Positions 45,546 through 55,085 of a stretch of 64,000 bases of DNA are shown here, one piece after another. Location: positions 1,488,001-1,552,000 of the forward strand of contig CAVYCE010000003.1 of assembly GCA_963766995.1 (NCBI GenBank). The letters are read 5' to 3'. The translations under genes were made by a program, and so were the position numbers. This DNA is from Bog-473 sp963766995 (lineage in GTDB: Bacteria > Actinomycetota > Acidimicrobiia > Acidimicrobiales > RAAP-2). A model generated the notes under the pieces. That model worked only from the letters and a program-made list of their open reading frames with translations, ran no database searches and was not told the origin of the DNA. The stretch's first letter is position 1, and every line of letters begins with the position of its first letter.

Positions 45546-45822
45546 GAAGCGACTCGTTGAGCCCTGAGCGGGTCGGTGGTCCGGCAGCGCCCTCCGAGCC
45601 AGATTCACTTCGTGACGGCGCCTGACTTGGTCATAGATGCAAGCAAGCGCCGAGGTGCTCAGGACGACACCCGGCGAAGGCCAGAAATCAACTATTCCTC
45701 AGATGACGCCGGACCTCAGACGGACGTCACCGCTAAATGGCTGCCCCGAATCTGACTTCCACAGCACCTGGAACCCGACAAAACACCTGGCAACGTACAG
45801 GGTGTCTCGTCACACCACAGCG
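45546..45822. other. Intergenic region before tRNA-Leu
   Basis: About 277 bases between the ArsR operon and the tRNA gene. A GTG-started frame of 47 codons is open at 45612 but has no family resemblance. No repeat, terminator or known RNA is recognised. Confidence 0.4.
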
Positions 45823-45906
45823 TGGGCGAGGGGGGACTTGAACCCCCACATCCTTTCGGACACAGGAACCTGAATCCTGCGCGTCTGCCTATTCCGCCAC
45901 TCGCCC
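45823..45906 (-). tRNA. tRNA-Leu (anticodon CAG)
   Basis: The minus strand folds as a class II tRNA of 84 bases. The acceptor stem GGGCGAG pairs with CTCGCCC, with A as discriminator and no encoded CCA. The anticodon stem-loop CAGGA-TTCAGGT-TCCTG gives anticodon CAG. A long variable arm (TGTCCGAAAGGAT) and a T-loop GGTTCAAGTCC are present. It reads CUG leucine codons. Confidence 0.93.
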
Positions 45907-46021
45907 GAGCAACCGGACAAGAGTAGTCCTCCCGGACGGAGGTGCCGATCGGCAGTCTGAGCAGGTCAGACGACTTCCGCACCGCAAAGTGTCCGATTTG
46001 GCCAGTAGTCTCGGGGGGACC

Positions 46022-46678
46022 ATGGGACTCCAGCAGTTCGAGGAGCGCCTTGAGCGTTTGGTGGAGGGCACGTTGGCCAAGCCGTTCAGAAGCAACCTCC
46101 AACCAGTAGAAATTGGCCGGAGGCTCACGCGCGAGATGGACCTGCACCGCCGGGTGGGGGTGCGTGGCCTCATCGCGCCGAACGCCTTCGCCGTCACCCT
46201 CTCGCCGGCCGACGTCAGCCGCTTCTCCAACTTCATCGATGCCTTGTCGCGGGAGCTTTCAGACGCCGCCCGAGAGCACGCCCGGATTGAGACCTACACC
46301 TTTGTCGGCCCCGTGGAAGTCGAGATCTACGAAGGGGAAGGGCTCAAGGCGGGACGGTTCACGGTGGTGGCCGAGGTGCGAGAGGGGGCCGATGGCGGCT
46401 TCCTGGCCGAGCTGGTCCTCCCCGACGGCCAGCGTCTCCAAGTCGGCCCAGATCCACTGGTCATTGGTCGCCTGCCCGAGTGCGCCGTGGTGCTGCAGGA
46501 TTCCAACGTGAGCCGGCGCCATGCCGAACTGCGCCGGGTGGGAGAAGGCGTGGTGCTCACCGATCTGGGTTCCACCAATGGGACCAGGGTAAACGGTACG
46601 CCGGTCCGAGAGCAGATTTTGGTCAGCGGGGATGAGATCGGCGTGGGGTCCACGAGGCTCATCTTCGAGATGACGTGA
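46022..46678 (+). CDS. fhaA: FhaA-like protein: DUF3662 plus FHA domain
   Basis: A 218-residue protein with an N-terminal DUF3662 domain (1-115, starting MGLQQFEERLERLVEGTLAKPF) and a C-terminal FHA domain (about 135-215) with VIGRLPEC, SRRHAEL and DLGSTNGTRVNG. FHA domains bind phosphothreonine; mycobacterial FhaA binds the MviN/MurJ pseudokinase domain, which is absent here. The longer frame to 45989 is weaker. Its stop overlaps fhaB (GTGA). Confidence 0.93.
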   Translation: MGLQQFEERLERLVEGTLAKPFRSNLQPVEIGRRLTREMDLHRRVGVRGLIAPNAFAVTLSPADVSRFSNFIDALSRELSDAAREHARIETYTFVGPVEVEIYEGEGLKAGRFTVVAEVREGADGGFLAELVLPDGQRLQVGPDPLVIGRLPECAVVLQDSNVSRRHAELRRVGEGVVLTDLGSTNGTRVNGTPVREQILVSGDEIGVGSTRLIFEMT

Positions 46679-47190
46679 AGGCACTCGCGCCCGGGGACAT
46701 CGTCCTCGCCACCCAGAATCTCACCGCGGTGCTGCGAGTCATGCAATGGGGGGTCATCGTTCTGATCTTCCTCTTCTTCCTTCGTGTCATTCGGGCGGTG
46801 TGGGTCGAGGTCAGCCCCGCCACTATCCGCAAGAGTCGCCTTGAGCGGCGGCAGGAGCGAGATGCCGACCATCCCGACCGCCCGTCAGCGCGACGCAAAG
46901 CCCTCTTTCTTCGCATTGTTGAACCAGAAGAGCGCGAAGGACAGACCTTCGACCTGGACGATGAGTTGACCATCGGACGGGCATCGGGCTGCGGCGTGTC
47001 GATGCCGGATGACATTTATGCGTCGACGTTGCACGCGCGCCTCTTCCGGCACAATGAGCAGCTTTGGGTCGAAGACCTTGGTTCGACCAACGGCACTTAC
47101 ATCAACTCCGAGAAGATCGCACAAGCGCAACGACTGGGTAAAGGAGATGTACTGCAGGTCGGTTCCACCGTCTTCGAGGTCACCAGATGA
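46675..47190 (+). CDS. fhaB: FhaB-like membrane-linked FHA protein
   Basis: A 171-residue protein with one N-terminal transmembrane segment (about 23-42, MQWGVIVLIFLFFLRVI), a basic linker and a C-terminal FHA domain (TIGRASGCGV, STLHARLF, DLGSTNGTYIN). Mycobacterial FhaB/FipA acts in cell division and is a phosphorylation target. The GTG overlaps fhaA and the stop overlaps pstP (ATGA). Confidence 0.92.
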   Translation: MKALAPGDIVLATQNLTAVLRVMQWGVIVLIFLFFLRVIRAVWVEVSPATIRKSRLERRQERDADHPDRPSARRKALFLRIVEPEEREGQTFDLDDELTIGRASGCGVSMPDDIYASTLHARLFRHNEQLWVEDLGSTNGTYINSEKIAQAQRLGKGDVLQVGSTVFEVTR

Positions 47191-48716
47191 CCGTTTTGCG
47201 ATCAGGCTCGGCCACTGATGTCGGGCGATTGCGCAAAGTCAATCAAGACGTCCCACTGGAAGCCGACAATCTCTTTGCCGTGGCCGACGGCATGGGAGGG
47301 CACGCCGGCGGAGAGGTTGCGGCCCGAGTCGCCGTCGATGCGCTGCTGTCCGAGTTCAAGCGGGAGCCGACGGTGGACGGTTTGCGCCGCGCCTTTCTCC
47401 GAGCCAATCGGGCGGTGTGGCAAGAGGGGCAAGAGAGCGACGAACTTCGGGGCATGGGTACGACACTGACCGCCATGGCGCTGGTGGGCGGACCGAATGG
47501 CCGTGACACTTTGGCGCTGGCCAATGTGGGTGACTCCCGGGCCTACGTCTTCTCCGAAGGGCAAGTCACGCAGATCACGGACGACCACAGCCTGGCCGAG
47601 GAACGGATGCGTCATGGCGAGATGACCGAAGCGGAGGCGGCCGTGCATCCGCAGCGCCACATCCTGACCCGGGTGCTCGGCGTGGCCACCGACGTCGAAG
47701 CTGACCTGTGGGAATTGCAGCTCCGCGCTGGTGATCGGGTGGTGCTCTGCAGTGACGGACTGTCGAATGAGCTCGGCCCACGTGAGCTCGCCGATGTGTT
47801 GTCGTCCGTCTCGGATCCTACCGAGGCAGCTCAGCAGTTGGTAGAGGTGGCCAACGCTCACGGTGGAGCCGACAACATCACGGCCGTGGTCGTCGATGTC
47901 TTGGTGGGTGATGACAGCACATCAGCGGCTTCGATGGCCACCCCACTTGGCGGGCCGGCCTCGGCACCGACAAGTCTCGGATCCCACTCCACCGGACAAG
48001 TGCTTGCCACTCCCTCAGAGACACTGTCGCGAGGTGCGCAGCTTGGCTTCACGGGCGCCGTCGGTGCGGTGACCGATGAAGGCGTTCGCGGCGGCGACTT
48101 TTTCCACGGGACGGCACAAACGGCGCCGGTGGCTCGCTCGACGGTGCGCGCCGCAGCCACGAGGCGGTCCACGTCGCCCCTTCCACCTTCCGATGAGAGT
48201 TGGGGAGCCCGCCGGAGGCGAATGGGGATTCCCCGCCGGCTCACCGTTCGGGTGGCCCTCTTCATTGTGTTGGTGGCCGCAGTCCCGGTGGGTGCGCTCT
48301 TCGTCGTCCATTGGTACGCCTACGACAGCTGGTTCCTGTCCGTGCACAGCAACGAGATCGTCGTCGAGCAGGGCCAGCCCGGCGGTGTGCTGTGGTTCGA
48401 CCCCAGGACGGTGGATCACACCGGAGTCAGGACATCCCAGGTGCTGCCGACCGGGCTCTCCCAGATTCGCTCCGGAGTAAACGAACCCACCTTGGCCGAT
48501 GCCAAGCACTACGTGGCCAACCTGCATCAGGAGTACGAGTTCTTAAAGAAGGCGGCTGAGAACGAGAAGAAGACGGCTGCTGCCGACGCCAAGGCCGCAG
48601 CGGCAGCAGCGGCTGCTGCTGCGGCCGCGGCCGCCACTTCGACCACCACGACATCAACAGCACCCGGGTCGACGGCTACGACTGCGGCCGTCACGCCGGC
48701 CACCACCGCACCGTGA
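47187..48716 (+). CDS. pstP: PP2C-type Ser/Thr phosphatase PstP-like
   Basis: A 509-residue protein. The PP2C domain (1-240) has metal-site motifs RKVNQD, DGMGGHAGGEVAA, GDSRAYVF and the late ADNITAVVVDV. After a linker, one transmembrane helix (about 356-378) leads to an outer region that ends in a poly-Ala and Ser/Thr-rich tail. PstP reverses PknB phosphorylation in mycobacteria. Its start overlaps fhaB. Confidence 0.93.
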   Translation: MTVLRSGSATDVGRLRKVNQDVPLEADNLFAVADGMGGHAGGEVAARVAVDALLSEFKREPTVDGLRRAFLRANRAVWQEGQESDELRGMGTTLTAMALVGGPNGRDTLALANVGDSRAYVFSEGQVTQITDDHSLAEERMRHGEMTEAEAAVHPQRHILTRVLGVATDVEADLWELQLRAGDRVVLCSDGLSNELGPRELADVLSSVSDPTEAAQQLVEVANAHGGADNITAVVVDVLVGDDSTSAASMATPLGGPASAPTSLGSHSTGQVLATPSETLSRGAQLGFTGAVGAVTDEGVRGGDFFHGTAQTAPVARSTVRAAATRRSTSPLPPSDESWGARRRRMGIPRRLTVRVALFIVLVAAVPVGALFVVHWYAYDSWFLSVHSNEIVVEQGQPGGVLWFDPRTVDHTGVRTSQVLPTGLSQIRSGVNEPTLADAKHYVANLHQEYEFLKKAAENEKKTAAADAKAAAAAAAAAAAAAATSTTTTSTAPGSTATTAAVTPATTAP

Positions 48717-48729
48717 GAGGGTCGTCGTA

Positions 48730-50250
48730 ATGGGTCGGCGCATCCGCGTATTGGGCATCGTCATGCTGCTTTGCTTCGCCTTGGTCATTGTGCAGCTGAT
48801 CAATATCCAATTCCGGCGAGCGAGCACGCTGGCCAACTCCCCCTATAACCCGCGGGTGGCGGTGAAGCGGTTCGACAACATACGAGGGACCATCTACGCC
48901 TCGAACGGGCAGGTGCTGGCCCAATCGGTCAAGTCGACGTCGGGCTCGTACCACTACATGCGGGAATATCCAGAGCCCGACGCACTCATCTACGCCGGCA
49001 TCACGGGCTACTACTCCACCTTTTACGGCACGTCGGGAATCGAATACCAGTACAACCAATATCTGCAGACCCACACCCAAGCTCCGCAGGATCTAAGCCA
49101 GCTGTTGTTCAACAAGCCGCCGTCAGCACCTGACAGCGTGACGCTGACCATCGACCCCACTTTGCAGACTGCGGCATACCAAGCGTTGACCACCCTGCCA
49201 CCCGGTATTGACAAGGATGGCGCCGTGGTCGTCCTCAACCCCACCACCGGCGCAGTGCTGGCCATGGCTTCCAACCCGACGTTCGACCCCAACAAGCTGG
49301 CGAACCCCGATATCACGGAAGAGCAGCAATATCACTACGAGATCTCGATCAAAAATAATGAGAACCAGTATCCAATCGATCCAGTTGCTGTCGCCAGCCC
49401 ATTTCCTCCTGGCTCGACGTTCAAGGTGGTCACCAGCACGGCGGTGTACAACCTGAAACCCAGCCTCGACAATTATTCATTTCCCCCAGCGCTGTCGATT
49501 TCCTTCCCTGACTCGGACAAGACTTTGAGCAACGACGACGGACCATGCGGCGGGACCATGGAAGTCATGCTGCCGGCCTCATGTGACCCCGGGTACGGCG
49601 AGCTGGGTATCAAGCTGGGTGTGGCCACCTTGACCAAACAGGCTGAGGACTTCGGCTACTCCGTCTTCCAGTCTCCGCATCCGTACATCCCAAATCTCGA
49701 CCTGCCAGGCGTTGCACCGTCTTCCATTTCTGCCTTGCAGCCCGATGCCAAGGCCGACCTGGCCTACAGCGCCATCGGCCAATACAACGACGGCGCTACC
49801 GCACTGCAGAACGCCATGGTTGCTGCCGGCATCGCCAACGGGGGTGTGATCATGACCCCCCATCTCATGTCCCAGATTCGTGATCCCCAAGGCAACCTGG
49901 TGACCTCCTACCAGCCGACACCCATGCTGCATGCGGCGTCCCAGTTTGCGGCGGCCGCGGTGAACCAGCTCATGCAGGGAGTGGCGGAGCACGGGACGGC
50001 GGCGGGCATCTTTCCGGCCTCCTGGGACGTGGCGGTGAAGACCGGAACGGCGCAGGTGCCGGTTGACGGCCAGGCTGGGGAAACTGACGACTGGATGATT
50101 GGCTTCATGCCGGCTCACGGAACGCCCGAGCTGGCCATTGCGGTTGTGGTCCCGTACCAGGTGAAGGACGACACTGGCGCATTGGTGGCCGGGCCAATCG
50201 TTCGCAAGGTCTTCCAGGCCTATCTGACCGAGACGGGACAGCAATCGTGA
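48730..50250 (+). CDS. pbpA: Penicillin-binding protein PbpA (class B transpeptidase)
   Basis: A 506-residue class B PBP with an N-terminal transmembrane segment (about 7-26) and a transpeptidase domain. The catalytic SxxK is STFK (S229, K232) and KTG is at 437-439. The middle motif reads SCD (284-286) where SxN is expected. It stands between pstP and pknB, but the RodA glycosyltransferase that normally lies between pstP and pbpA is missing. Its start is 14 bases after pstP. Confidence 0.93.
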   Translation: MGRRIRVLGIVMLLCFALVIVQLINIQFRRASTLANSPYNPRVAVKRFDNIRGTIYASNGQVLAQSVKSTSGSYHYMREYPEPDALIYAGITGYYSTFYGTSGIEYQYNQYLQTHTQAPQDLSQLLFNKPPSAPDSVTLTIDPTLQTAAYQALTTLPPGIDKDGAVVVLNPTTGAVLAMASNPTFDPNKLANPDITEEQQYHYEISIKNNENQYPIDPVAVASPFPPGSTFKVVTSTAVYNLKPSLDNYSFPPALSISFPDSDKTLSNDDGPCGGTMEVMLPASCDPGYGELGIKLGVATLTKQAEDFGYSVFQSPHPYIPNLDLPGVAPSSISALQPDAKADLAYSAIGQYNDGATALQNAMVAAGIANGGVIMTPHLMSQIRDPQGNLVTSYQPTPMLHAASQFAAAAVNQLMQGVAEHGTAAGIFPASWDVAVKTGTAQVPVDGQAGETDDWMIGFMPAHGTPELAIAVVVPYQVKDDTGALVAGPIVRKVFQAYLTETGQQS

Positions 50251-50303
50251 CGGGGCCATCCGCCTGCAACGGCCCTGGTGGCGCAGCGTAGGCTCTGGGC
50301 GCC

Positions 50304-52265
50304 ATGGAACCGGTCGAGACGCCACGGGTTTTCTCCAATCGTTACGAACTGACCCACCTGATTGCCCGCGGGGGCATGGCCCAGGTGTACCGGGCCCGGG
50401 ACCGCCAGCTCGATAGGCCAGTGGCCCTCAAGGTCCTCTTTCCCGAGCTCTCGGTGGATCGCGCCTTCGTGGAGCGATTTCGACGCGAGGCCCAAGCAGC
50501 GGCCAACTTGTCCCATCCCAACATCGTGCCCGTGTTCGACTGGGGCGAAGACAGCGGCTCCTATTTCATCGTCATGGAGTTTGTCGACGGCCGAGCCCTG
50601 TCAGGCGTTCTGCGTCAGTCCGGCGCCCTCTCTTCTCAGCAAACGGCGACCATCGGCGCCAACGTGGCCGCGGCACTGGCCTTTGCCCATCGTCATGGCG
50701 TGGTGCACCGCGATGTGAAGCCGGGCAACGTGCTGATCACGGCCGATGGCATCGTCAAAGTGACCGACTTCGGCATTGCCAGGGCCATGAACACCGAGGA
50801 GAGCCTCACCCAGACCGGTGCCGTCATGGGGACGGCGGCGTACTTCTCACCGGAACAGGCCGAAGGCTATGGCGTCGATGCCCGCAGTGACATCTACTCG
50901 CTGGGCGTGGTGCTGTACGAGATGTCGACGGGAAAGCCTCCCTTCAGCGGCGACTCCCCGGTGGCCGTGGCCTCCAAGCATGTGCGAGAGCAGCCGGTCA
51001 TGCCGCGGGCCATGAACCCGGCGGTTCCCGCTGCGCTCGAGGCCGTCATCATGAAGGCCATGGCCAAGAAGCCGGAGGAGCGCTACGCCTCGGCAGAAGA
51101 GTTGCGGGCCGACCTGCTCCGCTTCGCTGACGGACGTCCGGTTGAAGCTGAAAGTCCCGCCACGACGATGGTGGCCGCGGTGGACGCGCCGGCTGGATCC
51201 CACACCGAAGCATTGGTTATCACGGGCCAAAACCCGGTCACCCCCAGGTCTGGCGGTATCAGTCGAGCCGAGCGGGAGCGCCAAATCCGAACCCGTCGAC
51301 TGGTAGCCGTCTTGGTCACGCTCCTGGTGGCACTGGCTGTGATTGCCTATTTCCTATTGCAGTCGTTCGGTGTCTTCGGCGGCGGCAAGGTCGTCGTGCC
51401 CAGCGTGGTGGGATTGAATGCACAAACGGCCCAACAGACGCTGCAGAACAACAATCTGGTGGTCGGCAGTGCCCAGCGCGTCACCAGCACCAAGCCCAAG
51501 GGTCAGGTGATCTCCAGTAACCCCGAGGCCGGGACCAAGGTGAAGAAGAACAGCGTGGTGACGTTGGTCGAGAGCGGTGGTCCCGTGGTGACGACGGTCA
51601 CTGTCCCTGCGGTGAAGGGCGAGCAGATCACGGCGGCCATTCAGAAGATCAAGAAGGCCAACCTTGGGTACAAAGAGCTCGACGTGCCGAGCAACAGCCC
51701 TGTGGGAACGGTGATCAGCCAGAATCCTGCCGGCAACACGCTGACCAAATCCACCACCGTGGTGAAGCTCACCGTGTCGAGCGCACAGACCTCAGTCAAT
51801 GTGCCCAATGTGGTCGGATATACACCGGCGGCGGCGGGTGCACAGCTCTCAAGTGCTCAGCTGACCCTGGGGGCCCAGACCAATGCGTGTTCCTCCCAGC
51901 CCAGTGGTGTGGTGTCGTCCGAGAACCCGGCCGCGGGCACCTCGCAACCGCCAGGTACCGCGATCAGCCTGGTGATCTCCTCGGGGTCGTGCGTGACCGT
52001 CAACAACGAAGTGGGGATGTCGGAGGGCGCAGCCAGCAGCGACATCTCCTCTGAAGGCCTCGTGCCGCAAGTGGTGCAAGACCCCAACTGTGACAATGGC
52101 TCGGGCACGCCGGGCGACGTTGAAAGCCAGACACCGTCTGCAGGCTCTCAGGTGGGTTCGGGGAGCGATGTCACGCTGACGGTCTGCCCATCGTCAGGCA
52201 CGACCACTACCGGGCCTGGCGGCACGACGACGACCACGGTTGGGCCAGGGCCGCCACTTTTCTGA
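50304..52265 (+). CDS. pknB: Ser/Thr protein kinase PknB with four PASTA domains
   Basis: A 653-residue transmembrane kinase. Kinase motifs: glycine loop ARGGMAQV, K43 in ALKVL, HRDVKPGNV with D137 and DFG at 155-157; two activation-loop threonines T169/T171 sit where PknB autophosphorylates. A transmembrane helix lies at about 333-352. Four PASTA repeats follow (VVPSVVGLNAQTAQQ, VTVPAVKGEQITAAI, VNVPNVVGYTPAAAG and VTVNNEVGMSEGAAS), the last with two Cys and an atypical VNN start. It senses peptidoglycan fragments in relatives. PknA is absent. Confidence 0.96.
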   Translation: MEPVETPRVFSNRYELTHLIARGGMAQVYRARDRQLDRPVALKVLFPELSVDRAFVERFRREAQAAANLSHPNIVPVFDWGEDSGSYFIVMEFVDGRALSGVLRQSGALSSQQTATIGANVAAALAFAHRHGVVHRDVKPGNVLITADGIVKVTDFGIARAMNTEESLTQTGAVMGTAAYFSPEQAEGYGVDARSDIYSLGVVLYEMSTGKPPFSGDSPVAVASKHVREQPVMPRAMNPAVPAALEAVIMKAMAKKPEERYASAEELRADLLRFADGRPVEAESPATTMVAAVDAPAGSHTEALVITGQNPVTPRSGGISRAERERQIRTRRLVAVLVTLLVALAVIAYFLLQSFGVFGGGKVVVPSVVGLNAQTAQQTLQNNNLVVGSAQRVTSTKPKGQVISSNPEAGTKVKKNSVVTLVESGGPVVTTVTVPAVKGEQITAAIQKIKKANLGYKELDVPSNSPVGTVISQNPAGNTLTKSTTVVKLTVSSAQTSVNVPNVVGYTPAAAGAQLSSAQLTLGAQTNACSSQPSGVVSSENPAAGTSQPPGTAISLVISSGSCVTVNNEVGMSEGAASSDISSEGLVPQVVQDPNCDNGSGTPGDVESQTPSAGSQVGSGSDVTLTVCPSSGTTTTGPGGTTTTTVGPGPPLF

Positions 52266-52281
52266 TTCAGTCGGCGTTGAT

Positions 52282-52878
52282 TCAGGGCACGGGGTGTGAA
52301 CCGGCCAGCTGCGTCAAGAAGTTGGCCAAAAGTGCAGGTCCTGAGGCAGTGAGCACCGACTCGGGGTGGAACTGCACCCCTTCAATGGGCAACTCGCGAT
52401 GGCGTAGGCCCATCACCACTCCGTCGCTGGAGGTGGCCGTCACCATCAGGCAATCAGGGATGGATTCCGGGCTGACCACCAGTGAGTGGTAGCGGGTAGC
52501 CACGAAGGGATTCGGTAGTCCGGCAAAGAGACCCAGCCCATCGTGGTGGATCTCTGAGGTTTTTCCGTGCATGAGGTGGGGAGCCAGCACAACATCGCCG
52601 CCGTAGGCCTGGCCGATGCACTGTTGACCCAGGCACACGCCGAGAATGGGGATGTCGCCGGCCAGCTCAGTGATGGCCGACAGTGAGACACCTCCGTCGT
52701 CGGGACGGCCAGGGCCGGGCGAGATCAGTACGGCATCAGGACGTTGGGCCCGGATATCAGCCACCGTGATGGCGTCATTGCGGTAGACCACGGGCTCGGC
52801 ACCGAGTTCGCCCAGCTCCTGGACCAGGTTGTAGACGAACGAGTCATAGTTGTCAATCACCAGGACTCGGGCTCCCAT
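52282..52878 (-). CDS. trpG: Anthranilate/aminodeoxychorismate synthase glutamine amidotransferase
   Basis: Class I amidotransferase of 198 residues. The catalytic Cys is in LGVCLGQQCIGQAYGG and the His in GVQFHPESV. The start VLVIDNYDSFVYNLVQELGEL is typical of the TrpG/PabA group. It supplies ammonia for anthranilate or PABA synthesis; the synthase subunit is not in the window. It lies between pknB and crgA, as in M. tuberculosis (Rv0013), and is convergent with pknB. Confidence 0.93.
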   Translation of the reverse strand: MGARVLVIDNYDSFVYNLVQELGELGAEPVVYRNDAITVADIRAQRPDAVLISPGPGRPDDGGVSLSAITELAGDIPILGVCLGQQCIGQAYGGDVVLAPHLMHGKTSEIHHDGLGLFAGLPNPFVATRYHSLVVSPESIPDCLMVTATSSDGVVMGLRHRELPIEGVQFHPESVLTASGPALLANFLTQLAGSHPVP

Positions 52879-52938
52879 GGAACGAAGAGTACTGGACCCG
52901 CTCGGGACCCTGGCCCGGGGCTGGCTATCCTCGCGGAC

Positions 52939-53256
52939 GTGGCTACCAAGACGAATTCAGGACCGGGCGGCGCCTCTCGCAAGGGAGCGTCGGCCTCTGG
53001 ACGCGCCGCGAAGGTCGGCCGCTACAAGAGTGCAGTTGAGACCGGCAAGTACACGCCACCCATACCGAAGAGTGTGAAGCGCAGCCCCCAATGGTTTGGG
53101 GCCGTGGTGTTGGTCCTACTCATCCTCGGTGTGCTGGTCATCGTGACCAACTATCTGGCCCACCTGCCGTTCGTGGCGCACGGCTCGGCCTGGGGTCTGG
53201 TCGTCGGACTGGCGATGATCTTCGTTGGCTTCTTGATGGCGACCCGCTACCGATAG
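52939..53256 (+). CDS. crgA: Cell division protein CrgA
   Basis: A small septum-site membrane protein of 105 residues. A basic Ser/Gly/Lys-rich N-terminus (VATKTNSGPGGASRKG) precedes PKSVKRSPQWFG and two transmembrane helices (about 52-71 and 83-100). In actinobacteria CrgA recruits FtsZ-ring and PBP partners. The frame is open from 52744, but GTG 52939 matches family length. It lies next to the pknB cluster, as in mycobacteria. Confidence 0.9.
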   Translation: MATKTNSGPGGASRKGASASGRAAKVGRYKSAVETGKYTPPIPKSVKRSPQWFGAVVLVLLILGVLVIVTNYLAHLPFVAHGSAWGLVVGLAMIFVGFLMATRYR

Positions 53257-53272
53257 CGAGCGCGCCAGGCGA

Positions 53273-54454
53273 TTAGCCCAGTCGCTCGATGATGGTGGCG
53301 TTGGCCAAGCCACCGCCCTCACACATGGTCAGCAGGCCGTAGCGGCCGTTGGTGCGCTCGAGCTCGTTGAGCAGCGTGGCCAGAAGCTTGCCGCCCGAGG
53401 CACCCAGGGGATGACCCAGGGCGATGGCGCCTCCATTGGGATTGACCACTTCCATGTTGGGGTGGTGCTCCTTCTCCCAGGCGAGCACCACCGAAGCGAA
53501 GGCCTCGTTGATCTCGACGGCATCGATGTCATCCATGGTGAGCTTGGCCCGCTCCAGCACCGTGGTGGTGGCTGGGATGGGGCCGGTCAACATGGTGATG
53601 GGGTCGACGCCAGCCAGAGCGAAGGCGTGAAATCGGGCCCGGGGACGCAGTCCGAGGGCATTGGCCTTCTCCTCGCTCATGATCAGCACGGCCGAGGCGC
53701 CGTCGGTGATCTGCGATGAGTTGCCGGCCGTGACCTTGCCGCCCTCAGGCTTGAAAGCGGGCTTGAGGTTGGCCAACGTCTCAACGGTGCTGTCGGGGCG
53801 GATGCCCTCGTCGGAGGTCAGCAGCTCGGCGGTGTCCTTGCCCTCCTCGTCGCGGATGGCCACGGGCACGATCTCGTTCTCGAAGCGGCCCTCAGCCGTG
53901 GCTCGCGCCGCGCGCTGGTGACTCTGAGCCGAGAAGGCGTCGAGGTCCTCGCGGGAGATGCCCCACTGGTCGGCGATCATTTCGGCGCCGATGCCCTGCC
54001 CGACCAGCCCACCCTTTTCGGCGTAGCGGGCCATCACTCGGGGTCCGAAGGGGAAACCCAGTTCCCGGACCACGGAGGCGCCCATTGGGGTGTGGGTCAT
54101 GCTTTCTACACCGGCGGCCACGACGATGTCGTAGGCGCCAGCCATCACGCCTTGGGCCGCGAAGTGCAGCGCTTGCTGGGATGAGCCGCACTGGCGGTCA
54201 ATGGTGGTGGCCGGGACCGACTCGGGCCATCCGGCGGCGAGCACGGCGTTGCGGCCGATGTTGAGCGATTGCTCGGACACCTGCATCACGCAGCCCATGA
54301 TCACGTCGTCGACCAGAGCGGGATCGAGCTTGTTCCTGTTCTGGAGGGCCATGAGGGCCTCGGAGGCCAGATCGACGGCGTGCCAGTTGCGGAGCTTGCC
54401 ATTTCGCTTGCCGCCAGCGGTGCGGACGGCGTCGACGATGACTGCGGTGGTCAT
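53273..54454 (-). CDS. Acetyl-CoA acetyltransferase (thiolase)
   Basis: A 393-residue thiolase. The nucleophilic Cys is in TIDRQCGSSQQALH (about 88), the His in GGAIALGHPLGASGGKL and the second Cys in TMCEGGGLANATI. The frame runs upstream to 54784, but MTTAVIVDAVRTAGGKRNG at 54454 is the family start, with GGAGGAGAC upstream. It belongs to beta-oxidation or short-chain acyl condensation; the exact chain length is unknown. Confidence 0.93.
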   Translation of the reverse strand: MTTAVIVDAVRTAGGKRNGKLRNWHAVDLASEALMALQNRNKLDPALVDDVIMGCVMQVSEQSLNIGRNAVLAAGWPESVPATTIDRQCGSSQQALHFAAQGVMAGAYDIVVAAGVESMTHTPMGASVVRELGFPFGPRVMARYAEKGGLVGQGIGAEMIADQWGISREDLDAFSAQSHQRAARATAEGRFENEIVPVAIRDEEGKDTAELLTSDEGIRPDSTVETLANLKPAFKPEGGKVTAGNSSQITDGASAVLIMSEEKANALGLRPRARFHAFALAGVDPITMLTGPIPATTTVLERAKLTMDDIDAVEINEAFASVVLAWEKEHHPNMEVVNPNGGAIALGHPLGASGGKLLATLLNELERTNGRYGLLTMCEGGGLANATIIERLG

Positions 54455-54604
54455 GAGTGTCTCCTCCCAAATCCGGCGGGGACTCCCTGCCGGTGTCAGA
54501 ACGGGGTACATCCTACCTGCCCAGCCCTTTTTGACCACTTGGCGGTCGGCACCAGGCTTGAGCAGGCCCACCGTTGCGTCGGGAGCGGCCGGTAGAGTCT
54601 GACC

Positions 54605-55048
54605 ATGGGTCGCAAGGACATGGATCGTTGGCTTGGGGATGGCGGCATGCCCATCATCGGTGTGGTGGGCGGCGCATTCACCGCCTACGGCGTCGACGGG
54701 GAGGACTTGGGCTGGGTCACGGGGACATTCACGCCCGAGGATTTGGCCTGCAACCCTCACGGGATCACCCAGGCCGGCATTCACTCACTCCTGCTGGACG
54801 CCTGCATGAACTTCGCTATCAATTCTGCCCTCTCCGGCCGTGATCGGACCAGGGGCACACTGGAAATGAAGACCGAGACGATGCGGCCGGCACTCAAGGG
54901 CACGAGCTACGTCCTGCGGGGCGAAGCGGTTCGTATGGCCAAGCAGGTGGCCTACGGCGAGGCCACCGTCCGAAGCATGGACGGTGAGTTGGTGAGCCGG
55001 GCCACTGGGACCTTTCTCCTCCATCGGGAACCACCACCCGCCGCCTGA
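54605..55048 (+). CDS. PaaI-type hotdog thioesterase
   Basis: A 147-residue hotdog-fold protein. The motif PHGITQAGIHSLLLDACMNFAINSAL resembles the helix of PaaI thioesterases. RGTLEMKTETMRPALKG and RATGTFLLHREPP follow the fold. It would cleave an acyl-CoA, substrate unknown. The start is ATG 54605, divergent from the thiolase gene. Confidence 0.8.
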   Translation: MGRKDMDRWLGDGGMPIIGVVGGAFTAYGVDGEDLGWVTGTFTPEDLACNPHGITQAGIHSLLLDACMNFAINSALSGRDRTRGTLEMKTETMRPALKGTSYVLRGEAVRMAKQVAYGEATVRSMDGELVSRATGTFLLHREPPPAA

Positions 55049-55085
55049 CCGAAGGGCCAGCCGGCCCAACGACAAGGAGCGGACG

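Noticed and set aside
45612..45755. A 47-codon open frame
   Set aside because: No ribosome-binding site, family similarity or operon context supports it.
48595..48640. Possible repeat tract at the end of pstP
   Set aside because: It is a poly-Ala codon run (GCN) within the reading frame, not a separate repeat element.
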